Of a stretch of 64,000 nt of DNA, positions 24,269 through 31,931 are shown piece after piece (position 1 is the stretch's first letter; every line of letters begins with the position of its first letter). Source of the stretch: a candidate division NC10 bacterium CSP1-5 (lineage in GTDB: Bacteria; Methylomirabilota; Methylomirabilia; Methylomirabilales; CSP1-5); NCBI GenBank assembly GCA_001443495.1, contig LDXR01000009.1, positions 1-64,000 of the forward strand, given 5' to 3'. The translations under genes were made by a program, and so were the position numbers. The notes under the pieces are model-generated. The model did no database searches, was not told where the DNA came from, and saw only the letters and a list, made by a program, of their open reading frames with translations.

Positions 24269-25066
24269 GTGCCCGACACCATGGCCCGATTCACCGAGAC
24301 CGAGTGCATGATCTGCCTCGCCGCCCGCCTGCTCGAAGACCGGAAGACGGTCTTCGTCGGGTGGGGCATTCCGCAGGTCGTGGCCATGCTGGCCGAGAGG
24401 CTGTACACCCCGAACCTCACCCAGGTCTTCGAGTTTGGCGCGATCGGTCCGCGTCCCCTGACCCCCTTTGTCCGCGGGACCATGGGGGGGCCGTCCAATG
24501 TCTATCGATCGCTGCAGTGGACCACCATGAACTGGGCCTTTGCCTATGCCGCCACCGGATATCTGGACTACGGAATGATCGGGGCGCTGCAGGTGGACCC
24601 GTACGGCAACGTGAATTCGACGCTGCTGGGGGGCAGTTACGACCGACCGAAACGGCGGTTCCCCGGCAGCGGGGGAGGAAACGAAGTCGCCTCGCTCTGC
24701 TGGGAGACGATCGTCGTGTTGAAGCACGAGCCGCGTCGCTTCGTCGAGCGACTCGACTTCATGACCTCGCCAGGCTACCTGACCGGGCCTGGGGCGCGGG
24801 AAGCCGCCGGCCTCCCCCGGGGGACCGGCCCCTACCGCGTCGTCACATCGCAAGCCCTCTTTGGCTTTGACGACGAGACGAAGCACATGCGGCTCCTCGG
24901 CGTGCTGCGGGGACTGTCGGCGGATCAGGTGACTCGCGGGATGGGCTTTGCACCCGTGGTGGCGGAAAAGGTCGAAGTGCTCGAGCCGCCGACGCGGGAG
25001 GAGTTAGCCGTCCTGCGCGAGGCAATCGATCCGTCGCGCATGATCATCGGGCGAGAGGCCGGATGA
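24269..25066 (+). CDS. CoA-transferase subunit B
   Basis: From GTG 24269 the protein has 265 residues; ATG 24281 is an alternative. It resembles GctB-type subunits. The Glu in 'V-F-E-F-G-A-I-G-P' occupies the place of the catalytic glutamate that forms the acyl-CoA intermediate. The A and B subunits together could activate a free acid such as isobutyrate, or recycle CoA from an end product; the substrate is unknown. Its stop overlaps the next start (ATGA, 25063-25066). Confidence 0.82.
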   Translation: MPDTMARFTETECMICLAARLLEDRKTVFVGWGIPQVVAMLAERLYTPNLTQVFEFGAIGPRPLTPFVRGTMGGPSNVYRSLQWTTMNWAFAYAATGYLDYGMIGALQVDPYGNVNSTLLGGSYDRPKRRFPGSGGGNEVASLCWETIVVLKHEPRRFVERLDFMTSPGYLTGPGAREAAGLPRGTGPYRVVTSQALFGFDDETKHMRLLGVLRGLSADQVTRGMGFAPVVAEKVEVLEPPTREELAVLREAIDPSRMIIGREAG

Positions 25067-26010
25067 CTCGCAAGGCGCCTTCACGCGCAGGTGGGATAAC
25101 CATAGGGCGGCCTGCGGATGCTCGTGACACGCCTGGAAGAGGGGGAGGGTTCGCCGAGCGCCTCGCCCGTCGGCTGCTCTATGCCGACGGAGCCGTCGGG
25201 ACGCTGCTGGTCGACAAGGGGCTCGGGCCAGACGAGCCCCCCGAGCTCTGGAATCTCACCCGGCCACGGGTGATCCAGGGGATCCACAGGGCCTATCTGG
25301 CCATCGGCTGCGATCTGGTGACCACGAACACCTTTGGGGCGAACCGTCTTCGGCTCACGGAGCACCGACTCCATGCCGGGGTCGCGACGATCAACAGGAC
25401 GGCGGTCCATCTCGCGCGCAAGGCCTGCAGCCCCCGACACTTTGTTGCTGGCGCGGTGGGCCCGACAGGGCGCTTTCGCCAAGGAAAGCGGTGCGGACGA
25501 CCGGCCGAGATCAGATCGGCGTTCCAGGAGCAGATTGCACACTTGAGCGAAGCCGGTATCGACCTGATCCTTGTCGAAACCATGACCCACCTCGCCGAGG
25601 CGCGGATAGCCCTTGAGGCCGCCCAGGCGTGTCCCCCCGTTCCGGCCGCAGTCAGTCTGGTCTTTTTCGCCCAGCGGGGTGATGTCCGCACGCTGGACGG
25701 CGCGTCACCGGCGGAGGCGGTCCGTGAGCTTTCCACCGCTCAGGTGGTGGGATGCAATTGCGTGGATGTCGAGGTCGCGGTCGAGGTCCTGCGGCAGATG
25801 CGGGAGGCGACAGGGCTGCCCCTGATCGCCCAGCCGAATGCAGGGCTCCCAGAGAGGCGGGGAAAGAGATGGATCTATCCGTTCGGCCCTGAAGCTCTGG
25901 CTCGCTATATGCCGTCAATGCTTGCGTCACGACCGGCGATCCTCGGAGGCTGCTGCGGAACCACCCCGGCTCACCTCAAGGCCTGCATGCAGGCTGCCCG
26001 CACCCGGTGA
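25063..26010 (+). CDS. Homocysteine S-methyltransferase family protein
   Basis: The 315-residue protein has the Pfam S-methyl_trans barrel: 'D-G-A-V-G-T' near 42, 'T-N-T-F-G-A-N' near 88, the zinc ligands 'G-C-N-C' near 228 and 'G-G-C-C-G-T-T' near 299. Such enzymes move a methyl group to homocysteine, as in BhmT/MmuM or the first domain of MetH. The ATGA overlap with a CoA-transferase subunit is odd, because the reactions have no evident link. The first 30 residues are a low-complexity extension, so the true start may be later. Confidence 0.85.
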   Translation: MTRKAPSRAGGITIGRPADARDTPGRGGGFAERLARRLLYADGAVGTLLVDKGLGPDEPPELWNLTRPRVIQGIHRAYLAIGCDLVTTNTFGANRLRLTEHRLHAGVATINRTAVHLARKACSPRHFVAGAVGPTGRFRQGKRCGRPAEIRSAFQEQIAHLSEAGIDLILVETMTHLAEARIALEAAQACPPVPAAVSLVFFAQRGDVRTLDGASPAEAVRELSTAQVVGCNCVDVEVAVEVLRQMREATGLPLIAQPNAGLPERRGKRWIYPFGPEALARYMPSMLASRPAILGGCCGTTPAHLKACMQAARTR

Positions 26011-26039
26011 CCCTGACCCCTGATTGGAACAAAAATTGC

Positions 26040-26068
26040 TTGACATCCTCCTGGCCCGTCTCTATCTT
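26040..26068 (+). promoter_or_regulatory. Strong sigma70-type promoter
   Basis: TTGACA (26040-26045) and TATCTT (26063-26068) have a 17-base spacer. It lies 44 bases before the zinc-ribbon mini-gene. Confidence 0.75.
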
Positions 26069-26111
26069 GACGCGGTTGCTTTGAGAGACGGGAAGGAGGT
26101 GAAAAAGGTTC

Positions 26112-26318
26112 ATGGCCAAGGTAGAGGGAAAAAAGGCAGAGGGAAAGGTGGCGAAGTTGGCCTCGCGCGAGGTCAACGGTCAGGCTGTCCGCGTGTATCC
26201 CTGTCCCGCCGATGGGAGCAAGATGAGCTGGGTCCAGTACTTTGGGCAGAACGGGCGGGGAAGGACTGTCCTGCGATGTGACAAGTGCGGGGCCATCAAG
26301 GGACGATCCGAACTGTAA
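26112..26318 (+). CDS. Small zinc-ribbon-like protein, unknown
   Basis: A strong ribosome site (GGAGGTGA, about 26095-26102) precedes ATG 26112. The 68-residue product is Lys-rich at the N-terminus and has three Cys: one in 'Y-P-C-P-A-D-G' and a C-D-K-C pair near the end, suggesting a small metal-binding fold. No family is recognised. It has its own strong promoter and a very stable terminator, so it is probably an abundantly expressed single-gene unit. Confidence 0.65.
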   Translation: MAKVEGKKAEGKVAKLASREVNGQAVRVYPCPADGSKMSWVQYFGQNGRGRTVLRCDKCGAIKGRSEL

Positions 26319-26339
26319 CCCGGGGGTCGAAAAGACACA

Positions 26340-26369
26340 GGGGGGGCATAGCCCCCCCCTTCTTTTTTT
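26340..26369 (+). terminator. Rho-independent terminator of the zinc-ribbon gene
   Basis: Seven G (26340-26346) pair with C residues at 26352-26358 around a short CATAG loop, followed by a T-rich tail to 26369. Confidence 0.92.
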
Positions 26370-26396
26370 CCTTACATCCTGGCGATCGCCACAGGT

Positions 26397-26419
26397 ATTT
26401 TCAGGCGGCCGCTGAAAAT
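26397..26419. other. Perfect inverted repeat, ATTTTCAG/CTGAAAAT
   Basis: Eight-base arms (26397-26404 and 26412-26419) enclose GCGGCCG. The repeat lies in a 324-base gap between the zinc-ribbon gene and the glycosyltransferase. It could be an operator or a weak hairpin; no T-run follows. Confidence 0.4.
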
Positions 26420-26540
26420 CTCGTATCGTTTTGATGTGAATTCTGAACGGTTGGCGCGAGAAAGGGCGCTTCGTTTCGAGCCGGTGTGGCCAAGCAATTC
26501 TGTCGGTCCCGGTCCCACCCGCCTCTGAAACCACAAACGG

Positions 26541-26571
26541 TTGGATCTAGGCAGGCTGGATGGGATATAAT
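26541..26571 (+). promoter_or_regulatory. Promoter of the glycosyltransferase operon
   Basis: A perfect TATAAT box sits at 26566-26571. TTGGAT at 26541-26546, 19 bases upstream, is a weak -35 candidate. The GTG start follows about 70 bases later. Confidence 0.5.
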
Positions 26572-26642
26572 ACTTGAATGTGGACAGTGAAGTGCAAGGC
26601 TAACTTTTGAAGCTACCGCACTATGTTGGAGGCGAGGATCCG

Positions 26643-27686
26643 GTGAGAATTGCGCAAATTGCCCCGCTGTATGAGAGTGTACCCCCCAAATATTACGGGG
26701 GGACAGAACGGGTGGTTTCGTATCTCACGGAGGAGCTGGTTCGGCAAGGGCACGACGTCACGTTGTTTGCGAGCGGGGATTCCGTGACCAGGGCTCGCCT
26801 GATCGCACCCTGTCGTCGCTCTCTCCGTTTGGACAAGTCCTGTATCGATCAGCTAGCCCATCACGTGCTTCAACTGGAGAAAGCGTTTCGGGATGCGTCC
26901 CAGTTTGATATCATCCATTCCCACCTCGACTATCTACCCTTCCCGCTGGCGAGGCGTCAGAGGATACCGGTGGTGACCACCCTGCACGGACGCCTCGACA
27001 TCCCAGACCTCGTCCCCCTGTACCGAGAGTTTTCAGAGATGCCCGTCGTCTCCATTTCCGACGCCCAGCGCCAGCCTTTGCCGTGGCTCAATTGGCAGGG
27101 CACCATGTACCACGGGCTGCCGGAGAACCTGTATACCTACCGGGAGAAGCCAGGGACGTATCTGGCCTTTCTTGGCCGCATCAGTCCTGAAAAGCGGGTG
27201 GATGCGGCCATCGAGATTGCCAAGCACACAGGGATGGAACTCAAGATCGCAGCCAAGGTTGATAAGGTGGATCGAGAGTACTTCACCGAAGTCGTCCGCC
27301 CGCTGCTCGATCACCCGCTGGTCGAGTACGTGGGGGAGATCGGGGAGGGAGAGAAAGATGAGTTTTTGGGAAATGCCTATGCGCTCCTCTTTCCCATTGA
27401 CTGGCCGGAACCCTTCGGGTTGGTGATGATTGAAGCCATGGCCTGTGGGACGCCCATCATTGCGTGCCGTCAGGGGTCTGTCTCCGAAGTGATACAGGAG
27501 GGCGTCACGGGCTTTATCTGCGATAGCGTGGAGGAGGCCGTCCGGTCCGTGGAGCGAATCCCAAGCCTGAGCCGGAAGGAGTGTCGCCAGATTTTTGAGA
27601 AACGGTTCACGGTAAGGCAAATGGCGCAAGGGTACCTGGCCATTTACCACCGGCTACTCAGGCGGGCGGTACGGTTTGCCGCCTGA
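26643..27686 (+). CDS. GT4-family glycosyltransferase
   Basis: GTG 26643 is preceded by GGAGG and GAGG; a TTG at 26607 would add 12 residues with no ribosome site. The 347-residue protein is a GT-B fold enzyme: 'P-P-K-Y-Y-G-G-T-E-R' near 14, 'L-G-R-I-S-P-E-K' near 165 and the E-x7-E motif in 'P-E-P-F-G-L-V-M-I-E-A-M' near 255. It should transfer a sugar from a nucleotide donor. It pairs with an amylo-1,6-glucosidase-like gene after 17 bases, which suggests storage-glucan or osmolyte metabolism. Confidence 0.88.
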   Translation: MRIAQIAPLYESVPPKYYGGTERVVSYLTEELVRQGHDVTLFASGDSVTRARLIAPCRRSLRLDKSCIDQLAHHVLQLEKAFRDASQFDIIHSHLDYLPFPLARRQRIPVVTTLHGRLDIPDLVPLYREFSEMPVVSISDAQRQPLPWLNWQGTMYHGLPENLYTYREKPGTYLAFLGRISPEKRVDAAIEIAKHTGMELKIAAKVDKVDREYFTEVVRPLLDHPLVEYVGEIGEGEKDEFLGNAYALLFPIDWPEPFGLVMIEAMACGTPIIACRQGSVSEVIQEGVTGFICDSVEEAVRSVERIPSLSRKECRQIFEKRFTVRQMAQGYLAIYHRLLRRAVRFAA

Positions 27687-27703
27687 GATGGATTCGAGGA
27701 ACC

Positions 27704-29869
27704 ATGGAAGACATCATTCGCATCAGAAATCAGTTCTATATTCTGGCGACCTCTTGCCTCGCGGACGATCGGACACGTGTTCTGAAAGACGGGGAGACCT
27801 TCGCTGTTCTCGACCGCTACGGGGACATCGAGCCGACAGGCCTGGGGGAACAAGGACTGTATCATGAGGGGACCCGATTCCTGAGCCGCCTGGAGGTGCG
27901 GCTTGATGGGCAGCGTCCACTGCTGTTGAGCTCAACGGTCAAAGACGACAATTCCTTCCTCGCGGTGGATCTGACTAACCCGGATATTTCCCTCGATGGT
28001 CAGGTGGTGCTGCCTCGGAACAGTGTGCACGTCTTCCGGTCGAAGCTGGTGTGGCAGGGTTGTTGCTACGAGCGCTTCCGGTTTCATAACTTTGCCCGCT
28101 GTCCTATAGAGATCTCTTTCGCCTTGCGATTAGCAGCCGATTTTGCCGACATATTCGAGGTGCGAGGGGTCAAGCGAGCCCGGCGAGGCACTCTCCTCCC
28201 CCCCGAGGTGGAAGATGGGGGCTTAATCCTTGCTTATCGGGGGCTGGATGGCGTCCTCCGTCGGACCTACCTGCGATTCTTCCCCGATCCGGAAACCCTG
28301 ACCAACTCCGAGGTTACCTGGACAATCCGAATAGCTCCGCGGGGTGAGGCCATGGTTTTCCTCACGGTGTCCTGCGAGAACGCACCCCCTGGTCCCGCCA
28401 TCTGGACCTACGATCAAGCGGCCATGATGGCGACCGAGGCCTTGCGTCAGGCCAGCTCCAAGATCTGTGGTATCTATACCCCCAACGAGCAGCTTAACGA
28501 CCTGGTGAATCGTTCGCTAGCGGATCTCCACATGATGGTCACGAACACCCCTGACGGCCCCTTCCCCTATGCCGGGGTCCCCTGGTTCTCGACGCCCTTC
28601 GGGCGGGATGGACTCATCACTGCCCTGCAATGTCTGTGGGTGAATCCAGTGATTGCCCGCGGGGTCTTGGCCTTCCTGGCCTCTACCCAAGCCAAGGAGG
28701 CCATTCCTGAGCGCGATGCCGAACCTGGCAAGATCGTCCACGAGATCCGTGGAGGGGAGATGGCCGCGCTTGGCGAGATTCCCTTCGGGCGCTACTACGG
28801 CAGTGTCGACGCCACCCCCCTCTTTGTCGTCCTGGCCGGAGCGTACTACGACCTCACCGGAGAGCTGGCCTTTATTCAAGCTCTCTGGCCTGCTATCGAG
28901 AAGGCCCTCGACTGGATTGATCGCTGGGGCGACATTGACGGAGACGGCTTCGTGGAATACTCGCGGCGGTCTCCTCATGGCCTGACCCACCAGGGTTGGA
29001 AGGACTCTGAAGACGCCGTATTCCACGCCGATGGCACAGTGGCGAAAGGTCCCATCGCCCTCTGCGAGGTGCAGGCATACGTCTATGCCGCTAAGACGGC
29101 GGCGGCCGCACTGGCCCATCGTCTCGGCAACACCGCATTGGCCGAGAGGCTCCAGGGCGAAGCCAGGACCCTCCAAGGACAATTCGAGGAGGCCTTCTGG
29201 TGTGAGGACCTTGGGACGTATGCCCTGGCGCTCGACGGCGACAAACGCCCCTGTCGGGTCAAATCCTCGAACGCGGGCCAGTGTCTATTCTCCGGCATCG
29301 TCGCCCCAGAGCGAGCCCGTCGAGTGGCCGAGACATTGCTCCAGAACGACTCCTTTAGCGGCTGGGGGGTGAGGACTCTGGCTGCCTCCGAAGTCCGCTA
29401 CAATCCCATGTCCTATCACAACGGCTCCGTCTGGCCCCACGACAACAGCCTGATTGCCCTTGGGCTTGCGCGTTACGGGTTGACTGAGCCGCTCCTCCGC
29501 ATTTTTACGGGGCTCCTCGATGTCAGCCTGTTCACGGAGCTTCATCGACTGCCGGAGCTTTTCTGCGGCTTTCACCGCCGCCCCGGAGAAGGTCCCACCC
29601 TGTATCCGGTAGCCTGTGCGCCCCAGTCCTGGGCCTCCGGATCGGTGTTCCTCCTCCTCCAAGCCTGTCTCGGGCTCTGTTTCAACGCCGCAGAGCAGGA
29701 AATCCGCTTCTCCCGTCCTGTGCTCCCCGCATTCCTCGAGACGGTTGAGCTGAAGGGGCTCCGAATAAATGGAGGCTCGCTCGACTTGCTGCTGCGCCGC
29801 CATGCGCAGGACGTCGGGATCGAGATCGTTCGGAAAGAGGGAGAGGTCCGGGTCACCATGGTGAAATGA
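27704..29869 (+). CDS. Amylo-alpha-1,6-glucosidase / glycogen-debranching-like enzyme
   Basis: The 721-residue protein has an N-terminal beta domain of the bacterial debranching type ('D-R-Y-G-D-I-x-P-x-G' near 45, 'H-E-G-T-R-F-L-S' near 60). It is followed by a six-hairpin (alpha/alpha)6 barrel with 'P-W-F-S-T-P-F-G-R-D-G' near 295 and 'N-G-S-V-W-P-H-D-N' near 572, where the acids and substrate contacts of this group lie. It should hydrolyse alpha-1,6 branch points or related glucosides. It forms an operon with the GT4 gene. Confidence 0.85.
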   Translation: MEDIIRIRNQFYILATSCLADDRTRVLKDGETFAVLDRYGDIEPTGLGEQGLYHEGTRFLSRLEVRLDGQRPLLLSSTVKDDNSFLAVDLTNPDISLDGQVVLPRNSVHVFRSKLVWQGCCYERFRFHNFARCPIEISFALRLAADFADIFEVRGVKRARRGTLLPPEVEDGGLILAYRGLDGVLRRTYLRFFPDPETLTNSEVTWTIRIAPRGEAMVFLTVSCENAPPGPAIWTYDQAAMMATEALRQASSKICGIYTPNEQLNDLVNRSLADLHMMVTNTPDGPFPYAGVPWFSTPFGRDGLITALQCLWVNPVIARGVLAFLASTQAKEAIPERDAEPGKIVHEIRGGEMAALGEIPFGRYYGSVDATPLFVVLAGAYYDLTGELAFIQALWPAIEKALDWIDRWGDIDGDGFVEYSRRSPHGLTHQGWKDSEDAVFHADGTVAKGPIALCEVQAYVYAAKTAAAALAHRLGNTALAERLQGEARTLQGQFEEAFWCEDLGTYALALDGDKRPCRVKSSNAGQCLFSGIVAPERARRVAETLLQNDSFSGWGVRTLAASEVRYNPMSYHNGSVWPHDNSLIALGLARYGLTEPLLRIFTGLLDVSLFTELHRLPELFCGFHRRPGEGPTLYPVACAPQSWASGSVFLLLQACLGLCFNAAEQEIRFSRPVLPAFLETVELKGLRINGGSLDLLLRRHAQDVGIEIVRKEGEVRVTMVK

Positions 29870-29932
29870 TCGCGCCGACCTTCATGGGGCCGGCGGGGGC
29901 ACGCTGCTCTTAACGCAAAGCGCCATTTCTCT

Positions 29933-29961
29933 TTGACAGCCCCGAACCTGTTTGTTATCCT
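29933..29961 (+). promoter_or_regulatory. Promoter of the PhaR-type regulator
   Basis: TTGACA (29933-29938) and TATCCT (29956-29961) have a 17-base spacer. The start of transcription would fall near 29968, about 20 bases before the small ORF at 29988. Confidence 0.75.
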
Positions 29962-29987
29962 AAACCATCTTGTGAGGAGCGGGGAGG

Positions 29988-30113
29988 ATGTGGAGCGAGT
30001 TCCGCGGGGACTGCGCAGCCTCCAGGGAGAAGTCGGACACTCCCGAAGACGCCGGGGGCCCGGACGGGTCGGAGATCTTGGAAGCATCGAGCAGCCAGGC
30101 GGAAGAGCGGTGA
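29988..30113 (+). CDS. 41-residue upstream ORF overlapping the phaR start
   Basis: ATG 29988 is preceded by GAGGAG (29974-29979) and opens 41 codons whose TGA (30111-30113) overlaps the GTG of the next gene in a GTGA junction. The product is acidic and Ser/Glu-rich with no recognised domain. A longer in-frame extension of phaR from 29933 or 29990 is also open, so this ORF competes with that reading. Confidence 0.4.
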   Translation: MWSEFRGDCAASREKSDTPEDAGGPDGSEILEASSSQAEER

Positions 30114-30586
30114 CAGAGGAGCAGGTCCTCATCAAGAAGTACAGCAACCGCAAGCTCTACGATCTCAACCGGAGTCGGTATGTCACCCTGGAGGAGATCG
30201 CGGAAATGATCCGCCAGGGGCGCCAGGTCAAGATCGTGGATGCGGACAGCCAGGAAGACCTGACCAACATCACGTTGGTCCAGATCCTCCTGGAAGAGGA
30301 GAAGCGGCGGAACCTGTTGCCGGTGGCGTTCCTCCACCGCTTGATCAAGTACGGCGAGATGTACCAGGATGTCTTCCGGCAGTACCTCTCCTCGAGTCTG
30401 GAGGGGATGCTCTCCATGCAGCGGGAAGCCAAAAAGGGGATGGAGCAGTGGACAAAGTTGGGAGGCCTGGATGAGATGGCGCCCAGCGGCGAGCCCGCCA
30501 TCCGCGAAAACCCGGCGAACGTGAAAGCGGAACTCGACTCTCTGAAAGAGAAGCTCACGGAGTTGGAGAAGAAGCTGGGATTGTAG
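30110..30586 (+). CDS. phaR: PhaR-type polyhydroxyalkanoate synthesis regulator
   Basis: I chose GTG 30110, which gives 158 residues, because the conserved PHB_acc_N domain begins directly after it ('I-K-K-Y-S-N-R-K-L-Y-D'). The upstream frame (from 29933) has no conserved features. A second domain with 'F-R-Q-Y-L-S-S-S-L-E' follows, and the C-terminus is a short coiled coil. PhaR proteins sense polyhydroxybutyrate and repress granule genes. No PHA synthase is in this window, although the acyl-CoA cluster could supply precursors. Confidence 0.82.
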   Translation: MTEEQVLIKKYSNRKLYDLNRSRYVTLEEIAEMIRQGRQVKIVDADSQEDLTNITLVQILLEEEKRRNLLPVAFLHRLIKYGEMYQDVFRQYLSSSLEGMLSMQREAKKGMEQWTKLGGLDEMAPSGEPAIRENPANVKAELDSLKEKLTELEKKLGL

Positions 30587-30729
30587 TCGTCGCCCTCCCA
30601 TTCTTCTGACATTCCCGGCGTTTTTCCATTGGCACGGGTGCGTGCAGTCAGCCACCTCCACCCCGTTTCGGCGCGGCAGGCGAGAAGCGGCGCTGTGGAC
30701 ACCAGAGTGAATTTCGCATAGTGTCCATC

Positions 30730-30754
30730 GACGACATAGCGAATGGCGATGTCG
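30730..30754. promoter_or_regulatory. Inverted repeat upstream of recA
   Basis: ACGACAT (30730-30736) and ATGTCGT (30748-30754) flank 11 bases and end 28 bases before recA. The position suits an operator, possibly for an SOS repressor, but the sequence is not a known LexA box and there is no second copy here. Confidence 0.35.
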
Positions 30755-30782
30755 TATGGATGGCTTGAGGGGGAGGCAGCGA

Positions 30783-31802
30783 ATGGACGAGAAGCGGGAA
30801 CGGGAACGGGCAAGGGATCTGGCTATCACACAGATCGAGAAGCTCTACGGCAAAGGGTCGATCATGCGTCTGGGGGGAGCCGGCGTCCTGGAGCCGATCT
30901 CTGCGATTCCCACAGGCGCGCTGGAACTGGATCATGCCCTCGGGATCGGCGGGGTGCCTCGCGGACGGGTGATCGAGATCTTCGGCCCGGAGTCCTCAGG
31001 CAAGACCACGTTGGCCCTCCACATCATTGCCGAGGCACAGCGGCTTGGCGGGGCGGCTGCCTTCGTCGACGCGGAACACGCCCTGGACCCGCGATACGCA
31101 GGGGCGCTGGGGGTCAGCATCGACGATCTGCTCATCTCGCAGCCGGACACGGGCGAGCAGGCCCTGGACATCACCGAGATCCTGGTGCGTAGTGGGGCGG
31201 TGGATGTCGTGGTGATCGACTCGGTGGCCGCCCTGGTCCCGCGCGCGGAGATCGAGGGGGAGATGGGCGAACCGACTATGGGACTCCAGGCCCGTCTCAT
31301 GTCTCAGGCCCTCCGCAAGTTGACGGCGGCGATCTCAAAATCCAAGACGTGCGTGGTCTTTATTAATCAAATTCGAGAAAAGATCGGTGTCATGTTCGGC
31401 AACCCCGAGACGACCTCGGGCGGCCGGGCGCTCAAATTCTACGCCTCCGTCCGACTCGATATCCGGAAGATCGCGTCTATCAAAGACGGAGAGACGGTGA
31501 TCGGGAATCGGGTGCGCGTGAAGGTGGTGAAGAACAAGATCGCGCCCCCCTTCCGCGAATCCGAATTCGACATCATCTTCGGCGAGGGCATCTCCCGCAC
31601 GTCGAGCCTCCTCGATCTGGGGGTGGTCCACAAGGTGATCGAAAAGAGCGGTGCCTGGTACTCCTACGGGGGAGACCGGATCGGTCAGGGGCGCGAAAAC
31701 GCGAAGCGATTCTTGCACGAAAACCCGGCCATTCTCAACGACATCGAGAAAAAGCTCCGGGCCCTCCTGGGCATAGACGGCGCCCAGAAGACCGCAGATT
31801 AA
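30783..31802 (+). CDS. recA: Recombinase RecA
   Basis: The 339-residue protein starts at ATG 30783, after GGGGGAGG; the longer frame from 30756 has no support. Features are the Walker A 'G-P-E-S-S-G-K-T-T' near 66, '[10 protein letters not shown]' near 92, Walker B 'V-V-V-I-D-S-V' near 140 and '[10 protein letters not shown]' near 213. It binds single-stranded DNA, drives strand exchange and stimulates LexA cleavage. The stop codon is part of a short repeat. Confidence 0.98.
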   Translation: MDEKRERERARDLAITQIEKLYGKGSIMRLGGAGVLEPISAIPTGALELDHALGIGGVPRGRVIEIFGPESSGKTTLALHIIAEAQRLGGAAAFVDAEHALDPRYAGALGVSIDDLLISQPDTGEQALDITEILVRSGAVDVVVIDSVAALVPRAEIEGEMGEPTMGLQARLMSQALRKLTAAISKSKTCVVFINQIREKIGVMFGNPETTSGGRALKFYASVRLDIRKIASIKDGETVIGNRVRVKVVKNKIAPPFRESEFDIIFGEGISRTSSLLDLGVVHKVIEKSGAWYSYGGDRIGQGRENAKRFLHENPAILNDIEKKLRALLGIDGAQKTAD

Positions 31803-31817
31803 GCAAATTAAGCAGAT
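31794..31817. repeat. Short direct repeat at the recA stop codon
   Basis: The unit A-(G/A)-ATTAAGCA occurs twice, followed by a GCAGAT remnant. The first TAA is the recA stop codon, so the repeat is fused to the gene end. Confidence 0.55.
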
Positions 31818-31931
31818 CTTACCTGCACCCACCGTTCCACCCTCCCGGGTGGAAAGGGGCCCTTCCGCAACGCCTCTCCGGCACAGAAAATGCATGGATG
31901 GAGCTTCGCACACGCCAACCCCGGAGGCGCC

